From CAXXOK01 sp964584315 (GTDB lineage: Bacteria; Bacillota; Clostridia; Christensenellales; Aristaeellaceae), in assembly GCA_964584315.1 (NCBI GenBank), contig CAZOZO010000008.1, positions 1 to 64,000 of the forward strand: DNA of 64,000 nt, written 5' to 3'. The notes below the pieces were generated by a model that saw nothing but the letters and a program-made list of their open reading frames with translations, was not told the DNA's origin and did not search any database. The translations under genes and the position numbers were made by a program. Shown piece after piece: positions 9,234 to 18,380 of the stretch. Position 1 is the first letter of the stretch. The number at the start of each line of letters is the position of its first letter.

Positions 9234-10481
9234 TTACTCGGCCAGCAGCGCGTCCAGCTGATCGGAAGCCTTCTTGAGCGCGTCCGCGGGCGTCGCGGTG
9301 CCACGGGTGACCGCCTCATACAGCGGCACCAGAATCTCCTCGTCGATGCGGCCGCTCAGCGGCTGATCCGCCATGAAGATGTCGGCATAGGTGGAGGCTT
9401 TCATGAAGATGGAGATATCCGGGTTGCCCGTGAGCAGCGCTTGATTCTCCGCCATGTCAAGGCGCGTGGGGATGAAGCCTACGCCCAGCGACCACTTGGT
9501 CTGCGCTTCGGTATTGTTGAAGTATTCGATGAACGACCAGGCCGCGTCCTTCACCTTGGAATCAGCGCTCATGCACAGGATGGTGTCGCCGCCCCAGGTC
9601 TTGTGGCCGCCCTTGCCGGAGGGCACTTCCGCGATGCCCAAGTCGATGCCCGCGCCACGGAAGCCGGGAATGGCCCACTGGCCGTTAAACTCAATGGCCG
9701 CCTTCTGCGCGGCAAACAGGTTGTCCGCTTCCTGACCGGTCAGGCCCACGGGGGATACGCCCTCCGCAAAGGCGTTGGCCAGCAGGGTCATGGCTTCCAC
9801 GGCCTCGGGCGTGTTCAGCGCGCTCTTGCCGTCCTTGATGTACTCCGCGCCGTTGGCCCACATGAACACCGGCACCATGGGCACGGTGGCCTTCACGCCA
9901 ATCGCCTGCGCATACTGGGTCACGTTGCCGCTCTCGTCCTTCTTGATCAGCTTAGCCCACGCGGCGGTCAGCTCATCCATGGTCGTGGGCGGGTTTTCGG
10001 GATCCAGCCCCGCGTCGCGGAACAGGGCCTTGTTGTAGTACATGACCATCGCGGCGCACGCCATGGGGATGGCATACTGCGTGCCGTCGTACTTGCCGGC
10101 GTTGAACAGCCCGGGCACCAGATTGTCCTTGGTAATCACGGCGGACTTTTCGATGTAGCTGTCCAGCGCTTCCAGCTTGCCGGCCATGGCGTATTCGCTG
10201 TAGCGGGTAACGGAGATGGCGACCACGTCCGGCGCGTTACCGGCGATCATTGCCGGCATCAGCTTTTGGTACAGCGTGTCCCAGGGCATGATCTCCATCT
10301 TGATCTCCACCTGATCCTGAGACGCGTTGAAGTCGTTCACGATCTGCTCCAACACGGGCTGGTCGGGGCCGGTGTAGCCGTTCCAAAAAACCACCTGAAC
10401 CTTGCCTTCCGCCTGCGCAACGGCGGCGAATGAAAACAGCATGGTCATGCAAAGCAGCAGGGCGATCCACCTTTTGGTCAT
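9234..10481 (-). CDS. sugar ABC transporter substrate-binding protein
   Basis: 415 residues. The signal peptide ends in AVAQA/EG with no cysteine at the cleavage site, so there is no lipoprotein anchor. The mature start VQVVFWNGYTGPDQPVLEQIVNDFN is typical of cluster B/CUT1 binding proteins. First gene of the glycoside operon (binding protein, MalF, MalG, GH1, GH2). The presence of two intracellular beta-glycosidases points to a beta-linked oligosaccharide ligand (inference). Confidence 0.93.
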   Translation of the reverse strand: MTKRWIALLLCMTMLFSFAAVAQAEGKVQVVFWNGYTGPDQPVLEQIVNDFNASQDQVEIKMEIMPWDTLYQKLMPAMIAGNAPDVVAISVTRYSEYAMAGKLEALDSYIEKSAVITKDNLVPGLFNAGKYDGTQYAIPMACAAMVMYYNKALFRDAGLDPENPPTTMDELTAAWAKLIKKDESGNVTQYAQAIGVKATVPMVPVFMWANGAEYIKDGKSALNTPEAVEAMTLLANAFAEGVSPVGLTGQEADNLFAAQKAAIEFNGQWAIPGFRGAGIDLGIAEVPSGKGGHKTWGGDTILCMSADSKVKDAAWSFIEYFNNTEAQTKWSLGVGFIPTRLDMAENQALLTGNPDISIFMKASTYADIFMADQPLSGRIDEEILVPLYEAVTRGTATPADALKKASDQLDALLAE

Positions 10482-10534
10482 ATGGGTTCCTCCTCATTTG
10501 TCCTCTGAAACCGTCAGCATTTCAGAAAAGTACG

Positions 10535-10548
10535 TAGGTGGCCACCTA
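10535..10548. promoter_or_regulatory. 14 bp perfect palindrome, candidate operator
   Basis: TAGGTGGCCACCTA lies between the binding-protein start and a TTGACA hexamer (minus strand, 10605-10600). Its place suits a repressor site for the glycoside operon, perhaps for the divergent ArsR-type protein. Inference from position and symmetry only. A convincing -10 at proper spacing from TTGACA was not found. Confidence 0.45.
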
Positions 10549-10661
10549 GGAGCTCGTGCTTTTCTTTCTGTGGGAAGGATAGCATAGTAACAATATTTAT
10601 GTCAATAATTCTAGGATTTCTTTGATTTTCGGCATATTTGAGATGATTTGTCCATAAACTG

Positions 10662-10670
10662 TGTTATAAT
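10662..10670 (+). promoter_or_regulatory. extended -10 promoter of the ArsR-type regulator
   Basis: TGTTATAAT, a perfect TATAAT with the TGn extension, 35 bases before the start codon. No good -35 at 17 bases, which is acceptable for extended -10 promoters. Confidence 0.65.
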
Positions 10671-10705
10671 AGAGCCACATTGATACGTCCAAGGAGGATA
10701 AAGCC

Positions 10706-11635
10706 ATGGCAAAGGCGTTGGATCTCAGCCTGGAGGACGAGGAGCAGCTGTGCAACCTTGGCGCCGCGCTCAGCAGCCCCGCACGTCTGCAAATCCTCAA
10801 GCTTCTGTACTTCAACAGCTACAGCGTCAGCGAGATTGCGGAAAAGCTGCGCATCCCCAACTCCAGCGCCGCGCTGTACGTCAACTCGCTGGAGAAGGCG
10901 GGGCTCATCAACACCAAGGTGCTGGCGGGCACCCGCGGGTCCATGAAGATATGCAGCCGCAAGAACGACAGCATCTCCATCCGCCTGAAGATGGACGACC
11001 AGAACGTGGATAAGGTGCGCAGCATCTCCATGCCCGTGGGGTGCTACACGGATTGTCGCATCACGGCCAGCTGCGGCATCGCGTCCGAGAAGGGCTACCT
11101 GGTGCCGGACGACCGGCCGGAAACGTTCTACCTGCCGGTGCGCGTGGGCGCGCAGATCATCTGGAGCACCAGCGGATATGTGGAGTACCAGTACCCCTGC
11201 ATGGTGCCCAAGGGCGCGCAGGTCACACGCGCCGCCCTTTCCTTTGAGGTGTGCTCCGAAACCTACAACTACAATGAGGATTGGCCCAGCGACATTACCG
11301 TATGGATTGACGGGCATGAGTGCTGCACGTGGCGCTGCCCGGGCGACTACGGCGCGCGACGCGGGCGGCTGAACCCCGAGTGGTGGAGCAGCGGTTGCAC
11401 CCAGTACGGCAAGCTGATGATTGTGGAAATCACGGAAACGGGCTGTATGCTCAACTCCGCCCTTTCATGTGAATTGAACATCAACAGTTTCACCTTTGAC
11501 GATTCCAAGCCGATAGTTGTTCGGATAGGGAACAAACAGGATGCCGAATATGTAGGGGGCTTCAACCTGTTTGGAAAAAAGATGGGGGATTATGAGCAAG
11601 ATATAGTCTTGTCTCTGTTTTACCATACCGCATAA
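10706..11635 (+). CDS. ArsR-type winged-helix regulator with large C-terminal sensor domain
   Basis: 309 residues, start ATG after AAGGAGG. Residues 1-95 form an ArsR-like winged helix (SSPARLQILKLLYFNSYSVSEIAEKL, then NSSAALYVNSLEKAGL as recognition helix). No metal-binding CxC is seen in the helix. Residues about 105-309 form a beta-rich, aromatic-rich domain, which could be a jelly-roll ligand-binding module. It is divergent from the glycoside operon, so the simplest reading is a local regulator sensing the imported sugar. The domain layout is recognisable; ligand and sign of control are unknown. Confidence 0.8.
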   Translation: MAKALDLSLEDEEQLCNLGAALSSPARLQILKLLYFNSYSVSEIAEKLRIPNSSAALYVNSLEKAGLINTKVLAGTRGSMKICSRKNDSISIRLKMDDQNVDKVRSISMPVGCYTDCRITASCGIASEKGYLVPDDRPETFYLPVRVGAQIIWSTSGYVEYQYPCMVPKGAQVTRAALSFEVCSETYNYNEDWPSDITVWIDGHECCTWRCPGDYGARRGRLNPEWWSSGCTQYGKLMIVEITETGCMLNSALSCELNINSFTFDDSKPIVVRIGNKQDAEYVGGFNLFGKKMGDYEQDIVLSLFYHTA

Positions 11636-11881
11636 ATGAGCGCTGATATGAATTTCAAACGACTTGTAAAAAGCGTCCAACGTACATGAGCAGAACCGAG
11701 GTCTTGTGCATCATCAATTTTTTATAAGAAAACGATGTCGGTTTTAGTCCATATCGGAGTATGAACACTGATGCGTTCAGCCGGTGAAAGGTAAACCTAA
11801 GCATAATCGGCCTGCATTCATGGTTTCAGTCATATCATGTACCAAATACAGCCTCTACTTCTTCAAGAACAAAAAAAGCGC

Positions 11882-13009
11882 TCAGGTACCAGCTTCATTC
11901 GTCGGCGCGAATGTACAGTTGATATACTTCCGCACCCAGATTTCGTCAGGGTATGAACCATACTCAGTCATCTGGCAATCATGATACAGATCATCCGCGA
12001 TTTCAAGAATGACGTTCTTCAACTCAAGATGTTCAATATACTTCGCCGGTATCGCATCCATGCCCAAATAGGTCCCGAGGATATTGCCCGTCACGGCGCC
12101 GGTGGAATCACTGTCCCCATCGTGATTGACGGCAGCAACCAGGGCTTTGTCAAAATCATTGGCGTGTTTAATCGCGCAGTATATTGCTATCGCAAGCGTC
12201 TCCTCCGCCACCCATCCCGCCCCCAACTCGCGTATGGCATCTATATCCGGCTGTTGGGTCGATGCCATGTCGATTGCTTTTTGCATCAAAGCAAGCAGTA
12301 TATCAAGATTCTTGGCATTAGCGAACTGTTCGCCAAGCGCCGCTATTGCATTCTCTATCACAATCTGCAAGGGAATATCGTCATTGCGCACCAATACGCT
12401 GATAATATGCACAAGTGCAGCTGCTGGCAAATATCCCAGTTCGTGACCGTGGGTAATCGCCGCTACCTCCGCACCAATGCGGTCAATCTGCTGTTGCGTA
12501 TGGGTTTGCTTGTTTCCAAAGTATAGGCCAACAGGCGCTACCCGCATGATACCACCGCAACCCTTGCTTTGATTGATTGGATGTTCAATGGTACCATTAC
12601 CGCCCGCATGAAGGGCTGAAAGGCATGTGTTGCCTGGCGCACGCCGGGCAAAAAGCGCTGGTACGTTAGTAAGCCAAGAGTAATGATACTCGTCCTGGCT
12701 TGGCAACGCTCCACTTTGCGTTCGCAACCAATCCTGATAACAACAGGCCACGTAATCACGATACTCGCCCATGATGCCCCGCATCATACCGCGGGTCGCA
12801 CCCAACAGCAGCCCGTTTGCTGTAAAGAGGGTCATCTGTGTATCATCAGAAATCTGTGCGATCCCATGTTCAAGCTCATAGGCCGTAATACCCGATGCCC
12901 CGTACTTCCTGACGATTTGATCGGTACTGAGAAACTCGACGGCATAACCAAGCGCGTCGCCTGCAGCACCGCCAATCAGGCAACCGCGAAACTTGTCGAT
13001 TCTGTTCAT
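11882..13009 (-). CDS. ADP-ribosylglycohydrolase (DraG/ARH family) linked to McrBC
   Basis: 375 residues, cytoplasmic. Predicted to remove ADP-ribose from a modified target using two metal ions. Metal-site motifs are intact: SDDTQ (54-58) and NHDGDSDSTG (295-304), plus KGCGGIMRVAP (149-159). The start is set at ATG 13009, after GGAGG and overlapping the McrC stop as ATGA; a longer frame to 13093 has no ribosome site. Third gene of an McrB-McrC operon, so translation is coupled to a restriction system. The target could be protein, DNA or a phage-made adduct; nothing in the sequence decides. Confidence 0.88.
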   Translation of the reverse strand: MNRIDKFRGCLIGGAAGDALGYAVEFLSTDQIVRKYGASGITAYELEHGIAQISDDTQMTLFTANGLLLGATRGMMRGIMGEYRDYVACCYQDWLRTQSGALPSQDEYHYSWLTNVPALFARRAPGNTCLSALHAGGNGTIEHPINQSKGCGGIMRVAPVGLYFGNKQTHTQQQIDRIGAEVAAITHGHELGYLPAAALVHIISVLVRNDDIPLQIVIENAIAALGEQFANAKNLDILLALMQKAIDMASTQQPDIDAIRELGAGWVAEETLAIAIYCAIKHANDFDKALVAAVNHDGDSDSTGAVTGNILGTYLGMDAIPAKYIEHLELKNVILEIADDLYHDCQMTEYGSYPDEIWVRKYINCTFAPTNEAGT

Positions 13010-14085
13010 GCCATGCCTCCTGGATCCTGCGGTGGTCGCATCGACGGCATAGGAAGCGCAAAGTACTCGTGAACGATGTTGTCGAGTTGACACGCGATTC
13101 CGGAAAAATCTTGATTTAAGTCCAGTGTGCGCACCGTGATCTTGTTACCGCTCATCCGGTAGGTATGGTCAGGGTGATGCACCTCATCCGTTTTGGCATA
13201 GAGCAGCATGCCCGCCACCTCGTGTGGGGTACCGCGCAGCTGCACTTCCCTGTTCTTGACATAGGTGAATATCTGGTACAGATTGCCGGAATGGAGGGAC
13301 GTTGTCCCAAACTGCTGCTGGGTCGTGTGTTCGTAGTACTTTGCGTCAATGACGAGGGTTTTCTCGCCATATGTCAGCATGATATCCGTTTGCATCACAG
13401 GTAGCATGTCGTTTACATCGTCGTCCAACTGCCATGGAATCTGTGATGCTGTGGCCGATATGGCTTTGTGCTCGCGCCGATAGTATGCAAGGATAAACTT
13501 CTCATAGAGCCGACACATCCGCTTCTCGTCCAAAAAGTCCATCACGCGCGTTGAACCGTCCGTGTTGCTTTGGAGCAGCCCTTTCACGATCAGGTAGCAG
13601 ATGGAAATGAGCATCTGATATGTCTGGTTGTTCCGGCAATACTGTATGCTCCAGTTGATTGTATGGATGTCAAGCGGCGACACATCGACAAAATATTCTA
13701 GCATTTTACGAATTGCTTTTCCCCTTGTTTTGGATATGTTCGCACGCAGTAGTAGAAGCAGCGCTGTTTTGATGATGCGATTCATGTAGGAATCGAACGA
13801 AAACTCATCATAAATACAGCAGAGTTGCTTCCAGCTGATAGCACGTGACTTTATCGAGCCAGAGATGTCCAACTTCCCGCGCGGCGAAGAAAGTACATCC
13901 GTCCGTGCAATATACTCTCGGCTCAAACCGCGCTTTAACTGCAGCTCAACGCCCCTTGAGAGGATCGCGGCGCAAAGCTCGGCTGTATTGGCAAACGGCT
14001 CTGCAAGGATACGCCGGTAGCCTTGCTCATTGAGGATGCCAAAGGCATACGACAGCATGTAATACACATTTCGAACCGGAATCAC
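13006..14085 (-). CDS. mcrC: McrC-type nuclease subunit of type IV restriction system
   Basis: 359 residues from a GTG at 14085 that overlaps the McrB stop (GTGA) and has AAGGAG 9 bases upstream; an ATG at 14115 would overlap McrB by 34 bases and lacks such a site. The N-terminal half fits McrC (IPVRNVYYMLSYAFG; GKLDISGSI). The C-terminal nuclease core shows QTDIMLTYGEKTLVIDAKYY, a PD-(D/E)xK pattern with D and DAK. McrC is cut-active only with the McrB motor. Codon use is AT-richer than in the flanking core genes, consistent with transfer. Confidence 0.88.
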   Translation of the reverse strand: MIPVRNVYYMLSYAFGILNEQGYRRILAEPFANTAELCAAILSRGVELQLKRGLSREYIARTDVLSSPRGKLDISGSIKSRAISWKQLCCIYDEFSFDSYMNRIIKTALLLLLRANISKTRGKAIRKMLEYFVDVSPLDIHTINWSIQYCRNNQTYQMLISICYLIVKGLLQSNTDGSTRVMDFLDEKRMCRLYEKFILAYYRREHKAISATASQIPWQLDDDVNDMLPVMQTDIMLTYGEKTLVIDAKYYEHTTQQQFGTTSLHSGNLYQIFTYVKNREVQLRGTPHEVAGMLLYAKTDEVHHPDHTYRMSGNKITVRTLDLNQDFSGIACQLDNIVHEYFALPMPSMRPPQDPGGMA

Positions 14086-16244
14086 TTGATTGCGCTCCTT
14101 AACGTCTGCGCCCAACTTTTCACCTTCTGCGGTTCGTCAAACCAGTATTCCCGCAGCAGCGGGATGATTTCAAACTCCACGATGTGCCGCAGGATACCGT
14201 CGTTCACGTCCGTCAAACCGCAGAAATAACTGTGACCGATGCAGAAGTGCTCCCCCAGCGATTCATCGACGGCAATTTCCTCATTCAGCGCTTCGATACG
14301 CTCCATCAGCCTGTCGAAAATGGTGCTTGCCAGTGCCTTGCGATATTGCCGAAAGCCTTCGCTCGCAAAGCTGGGTTGCATTTCAAAGAACGCAAAGCGT
14401 CTGCGCAGCGCATAATCGAGCATTGCAAGGCTTCTGTCGGCAGTGTTCATCATGCCGATGATGTACACATTCTCAGGAATGGAAAACACTTCATCTGCGT
14501 AAAGTAGCTGAAGGCCGATGCCGCGCTTGTCGCTCTCGATCAGCATGAACAGCTCGCCGAATATCTTGCTTAGGTTGCCGCGGTTGATCTCGTCGATGAT
14601 GAAAAAGTAGGCGTTATCGCTATCGACCTCCGCCTTTTTGCAAAAGTGATAGAACGCGCCTTTCTTCAGCTCAAAACCGGTTTCCGTTGGCCTGAATCCC
14701 ATGATAAAATCCTCATAGGTGTAGCTTTGATGGAACTGGATCATCATCACCCGTTCCGGGTCTTTCACACCCATCATGGAATAGGCCAGCCGCTTGGCAG
14801 TGAAGGTTTTCCCGACGCCAGGCGCGCCTTGCAAAATCAGGTTCTTCTTTCTTTTAAGCAGATCGACTAGCGTATCGTACGCGGTCTCGTCCATGTAAAC
14901 ATCCCGAAGGAATTCATCCTTTGTATAGATAGGAACACTTTGCGCGAGCGGCGAAGGGGTGGGCTCGACCTCGTCACTGAAGTAGGCGTTCAGTTTTTCG
15001 ACATAACTGGTATAGGGCGTAACGTCGGTCAGTGTTTTGGTTACGGCATCACCGGGGTGCGGCCATTCACCGCGATGTGTCCAGTTGACATTTCGGATGT
15101 GGGGATACTCCCCGCGAGTTTCGTCATACTCATAATCCGATGTCACAACACCACGGCCAACAACCAGATACTTACCCTTCTTGGCGAAGACCACATCGCC
15201 CGGCTTCATTTCATTGGCGAACTGCCAGGTGGCGTGCGCGGACATGCTGAATGAAAATTCGCTGTTCTCATATTCCTGCATCTTCCTTCGCATGTCGGAT
15301 TTACTGGCATAAGCGCGCAGATCGCCAAGATAGTCCCAGCCAATTGCCATGATGCCATCGTGATAAAATTCGTCCCATTTCACCGCGCCGCTGCCTGGGG
15401 CGTAAAGCCAGTAGCGCACCTGTTCAATGTTCTCGTCTGCAAGTGCCGCCCCTGTAATGGGACGTAGCTGTCCATCATCGTCAGCTTTCTTTAATCCGCT
15501 TTGTTTGGATTCTTTCCAGGCATAATAAGATAGCTCCGGGAAACTGGTATACGGATAATTGTCGCTGTTAAGCGCCGCTGCAACCATGTCACAGATCGAA
15601 AGGTAGGCTGCTCCTGTGGGTAAGGCACTTAACCCTTTGATGGCGGTAACGCAATTCTCTGTAATGTTCTTTGGGTTTTCCAAGAACCATCGATTGCGCG
15701 AATCTAGGTTGAGGTAGGCTAGCGGTCTTGCCCAGTACAGACCCATTGTGAGTTTCCAGCGGATGCCCTTTAGGTCTTTCACTTTATCAAACGCAGTAAT
15801 AAAGGCGTTTCTATGATCAGGAGTCTGATCATCGGCATATTGGAGTGCTGCAGTAAAAAGCGCCCACAAGTTGTCGATGTCGTGAACGCCATTCTCCGGA
15901 TCGTTGGACAACCAAACAAACGAGGCATTCATATTGTTTAGCACTGGAATACCGTCGAAATGATCTGGTATCTTTGACGTAACACCAAACGCTTTTGCAA
16001 AGCCACTCAAAATAACGATTCGGTTTGAATCGCTGATTCCTTTGTTAAATAACCCGAAAACGGTAAATGGGTCAATGTCGGCAAGGGCTTCTCCACCATC
16101 AAGCTTCGGCATTTTGATGTGGATCGATTCATAAACTCTTTGGATTTTGTCGACCAGCATTCTCCGATCGGTAGAGTATGCCTGAAGCATGTTGGCCAGT
16201 TCAGTATAGAACTCCACCCAAATCAGGTAATCCTTACTATCCAT
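14082..16244 (-). CDS. mcrB: McrB-type AAA+ GTPase with EVE-like modified-base reader
   Basis: 720 residues. N-terminal part (1-260) is an McrB-associated alpha-helical region with WARPLAYLNLDSRNRWFLE. Residues about 277-410 look like an EVE/PUA-like domain (VRYWLYAPGSGAVKWDEFYHDGIMAIGW; MKPGDVVFAKKGKYLVVGRG), a fold used to read modified bases. The motor has Walker A GAPGVGKT (473-480), Walker B FFIIDE (547-552) and the McrB signature MNTADRS (599-605). All key residues are present, so it should drive translocation with McrC. First gene of the operon. Confidence 0.9.
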   Translation of the reverse strand: MDSKDYLIWVEFYTELANMLQAYSTDRRMLVDKIQRVYESIHIKMPKLDGGEALADIDPFTVFGLFNKGISDSNRIVILSGFAKAFGVTSKIPDHFDGIPVLNNMNASFVWLSNDPENGVHDIDNLWALFTAALQYADDQTPDHRNAFITAFDKVKDLKGIRWKLTMGLYWARPLAYLNLDSRNRWFLENPKNITENCVTAIKGLSALPTGAAYLSICDMVAAALNSDNYPYTSFPELSYYAWKESKQSGLKKADDDGQLRPITGAALADENIEQVRYWLYAPGSGAVKWDEFYHDGIMAIGWDYLGDLRAYASKSDMRRKMQEYENSEFSFSMSAHATWQFANEMKPGDVVFAKKGKYLVVGRGVVTSDYEYDETRGEYPHIRNVNWTHRGEWPHPGDAVTKTLTDVTPYTSYVEKLNAYFSDEVEPTPSPLAQSVPIYTKDEFLRDVYMDETAYDTLVDLLKRKKNLILQGAPGVGKTFTAKRLAYSMMGVKDPERVMMIQFHQSYTYEDFIMGFRPTETGFELKKGAFYHFCKKAEVDSDNAYFFIIDEINRGNLSKIFGELFMLIESDKRGIGLQLLYADEVFSIPENVYIIGMMNTADRSLAMLDYALRRRFAFFEMQPSFASEGFRQYRKALASTIFDRLMERIEALNEEIAVDESLGEHFCIGHSYFCGLTDVNDGILRHIVEFEIIPLLREYWFDEPQKVKSWAQTLRSAIK

Positions 16245-16338
16245 GGAAGTGCCTCGCTTTCACATCAAGTGCTCAAGCCTATTGATCGATTCAATGTCGC
16301 TATACTAACGGTATGAAGGGATTTCACACGAAACCCTG

Positions 16339-17355
16339 TCAAGTATACCGCCTTCCGCCCTTTAGCCTCTGATATAGCACCCCGCCCACCGCCTGCATCA
16401 CCTGCCGCATCATCTCCTGATCGGAGAACAGCTTCACAAAGAAATCCTCGTTCTTCTCATACCGAGCGGCAGCCATGTTGGGGAAGTCCTTCTCAAACAG
16501 AAGCATGAAAGTCTGCCGGGCGAACTGATCGTCCGACAGGGTGTTCGCGTCCTTGATGTAATCGGCCTCGTGCCCTTTGATGAGCATATCCGCCTTGCAG
16601 ATGGCAAATGTCTGGTCGTTGATCTCCTGCCCGAAGGGGATCAGCTTGGCCGACGCATTCAGCGCTTTGAGGTACTCATCCGCCACGGAGAGCATACCGC
16701 CTGTGCCGCAGGCGGGGTCGTAAATGGTCTTGACCACATCGGTGCCGGACAGGATGGCGCTGTCATCGCTGAAGAGGATGTTCACCATCAGCTCGATCAC
16801 CTCGCGGGGGGTGTAGTGCTGGCCCGCGTCCTCGTTATGCGATTCCGAAAAGCGGCGAATGATCTCCTCGAAGATGTAACCCATCTCCAAATTGCTGATG
16901 TGGCTGGGGTGCAGGTTGGCCTTGGGTGTTGTGAACTCCTTTACCACGATGTACAGAATGCCCTTGCCCGCCATGGTGGCGATGTGCCTTTCAAACTGGA
17001 ACTTCTCCAGAATATCGCGCACATTGGCACTGAAGCCGCTTAAGTACAGGCGGAAGTTTGCCTCGATGTTGTCCGGCTCGTCCAGCAGCTTTTCAAAGGT
17101 GTAGGGGCTGGTGTTGTAGAAGGGCTGGCCGGATGCGCGGGTGAGCAGCGCGTCCTGCATGGCAACTTCCTTCACTTTTTCATAGCGTGCAAGCACCGCC
17201 TGCTTGGTGGCGGCAAGGATGCAGTCAAAGCGGCGGATCACCGTCATCGGTAAAATGACCTCGCCGTACTCATGGGGCTTGTATACCCCGGTCAGCTTGT
17301 CCGCGATGGCCCAGATCAGGTTGGCTTTCTCTTGTATGTTGCTTGTGAGGCTCAT
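16339..17355 (-). pseudogene. hsdM: truncated HsdM (type I DNA methyltransferase subunit) with foreign tail
   Basis: 338 residues against the usual 480-540. Residues 1-272 are normal HsdM, with the helical N-terminus (NLIWAIADKLTGVYKPHEYG), HYTPREV, SAM motif DPACGTGGM (203-211) and KDANTLSDDQFARQTF. The sequence then jumps to MLLFEKDFPNMAAARYEKN. The catalytic NPPF motif IV is missing, so methylation is not possible. The last 60 residues resemble the tail of an HsdR-type subunit (low confidence), as if one deletion removed the hsdM end, hsdS and most of hsdR. Start ATG after CGGAGCC. Confidence 0.75.
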
Positions 17356-17604
17356 GGTATGGCTCCGTTCATGATGGCATTGTGAAGATCATCCGATAGA
17401 CGCTGGATATGGCTGCCTGATTATACCATAGGAAGCCAGCGCCATGAAAGCCCCAATCCGCAGTTCATCATGTCGGAAGCGGGCACCAATATCATGCCAT
17501 TTGTGCTCTTTATCAATTTCCCCCCTTTTCTAAAAATCGCTCTTGGAGGGAAGAGGCGACCCTTGCCGGTCGGTGAGAGCCTCCAAAGCCAAACGGCATA
17601 AGGG

Positions 17605-17651
17605 GGGGACCCCTTTTCAAATGCTGCGATCGGCATTTGAAAGAGGTCCCC
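17605..17651. repeat. 20 bp imperfect hairpin beside sigma-factor remnant
   Basis: Arms 17605-17624 and 17633-17651 (GGGGACC..CAAATGC) pair around GCAT/ATGC with an 8-base loop. It overlaps the end of the broken sigma frame. Unknown role; the rest of 17356-17616 shows nothing definable. Confidence 0.55.
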
Positions 17652-18334
17652 TCAGTGTGTACTTTTTCATGAGCATTTGGCGCCTGTCCTCCCGCTGGAA
17701 CACCAACGCCTCGGTGGATGAAACCCAAGTGCTGCGGTAGTTTGCGACGCCGACATGCCGGTGCCAGTCGGTGGTTCTGTCCAGCCGCTGCTCGGTGGTC
17801 AGCGCACGCAGGTTTCTGTCCAAAAACAGGGCTTTTTGCGCCTTTCTTCGGGTGTAAAGAGCAGCGTTGAAAGGGACGCCGCAGGCCATCGCCACATCGC
17901 GAAGGGAGCGCCCCTGCAGGTCGCACAGGCGTACCAGCGAGCGCTGCTCCTCCGGCAAGCGGTCGACTGCCGCGCGCACGGCCTGCACCAGTTCTTTCCG
18001 CAGTGCGTCGGCCTCGATGTCCATATCAGCGGCCACCACGTCGCCCAATGGGCTCTTCACTGTCCGCAAGCGGCGCGTCCAGCGATAGCGCTAGCATCCT
18101 GACTCGCGGCAGCTTCCGCTGCAAGGACAGCATCAGCCGTATCTCGTGCCGGATATAGTAAGCTGCCCAGTTGGCAAAGCTGCCCTTGCTTTCGTCGTGA
18201 GAGGTGGCCGCCTGCATCAGCCCGATGTACCCGGTCTGCATCAAGTCGTCTATGCCGATCACCGGATCATGCCCGCACGCGCCCAGGTACCTGCGTGCAA
18301 TCGTATATACCAGTCCGCGGTTCTGCTCGCAGAC
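17617..18334 (-). pseudogene. broken sigma-70-like factor
   Basis: Reading from 18334 the first frame gives EQNRGLVYTIARRYLG, then IDDLMQTGYIGLMQAA and FANWAAYYIRHEIR, which are sigma region 2 signatures. That frame stops near 18024. A second frame overlaps it and continues with LVQAVRAAVDRLPEEQRSLV and GRSLRDVAMACGVPFNAALY (region 4 helix-turn-helix). A one-base shift near 18040-18060 is needed to join them, and a TAG at 18335-18337 precedes the first conserved residues. So it is a dead gene of the kind carried by integrative elements, lying tail-to-tail with the integrase remnant. Confidence 0.75.
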
Positions 18335-18380
18335 CTACGTCCGGTTGACCATTGGTCGCGCCTCCTGTACAAAGCGAAAT

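Noticed and set aside
17541..17660. T-box or other riboswitch near the G-rich hairpin
   Set aside because: No conserved T-box sequence; only a simple hairpin beside a dead sigma gene.
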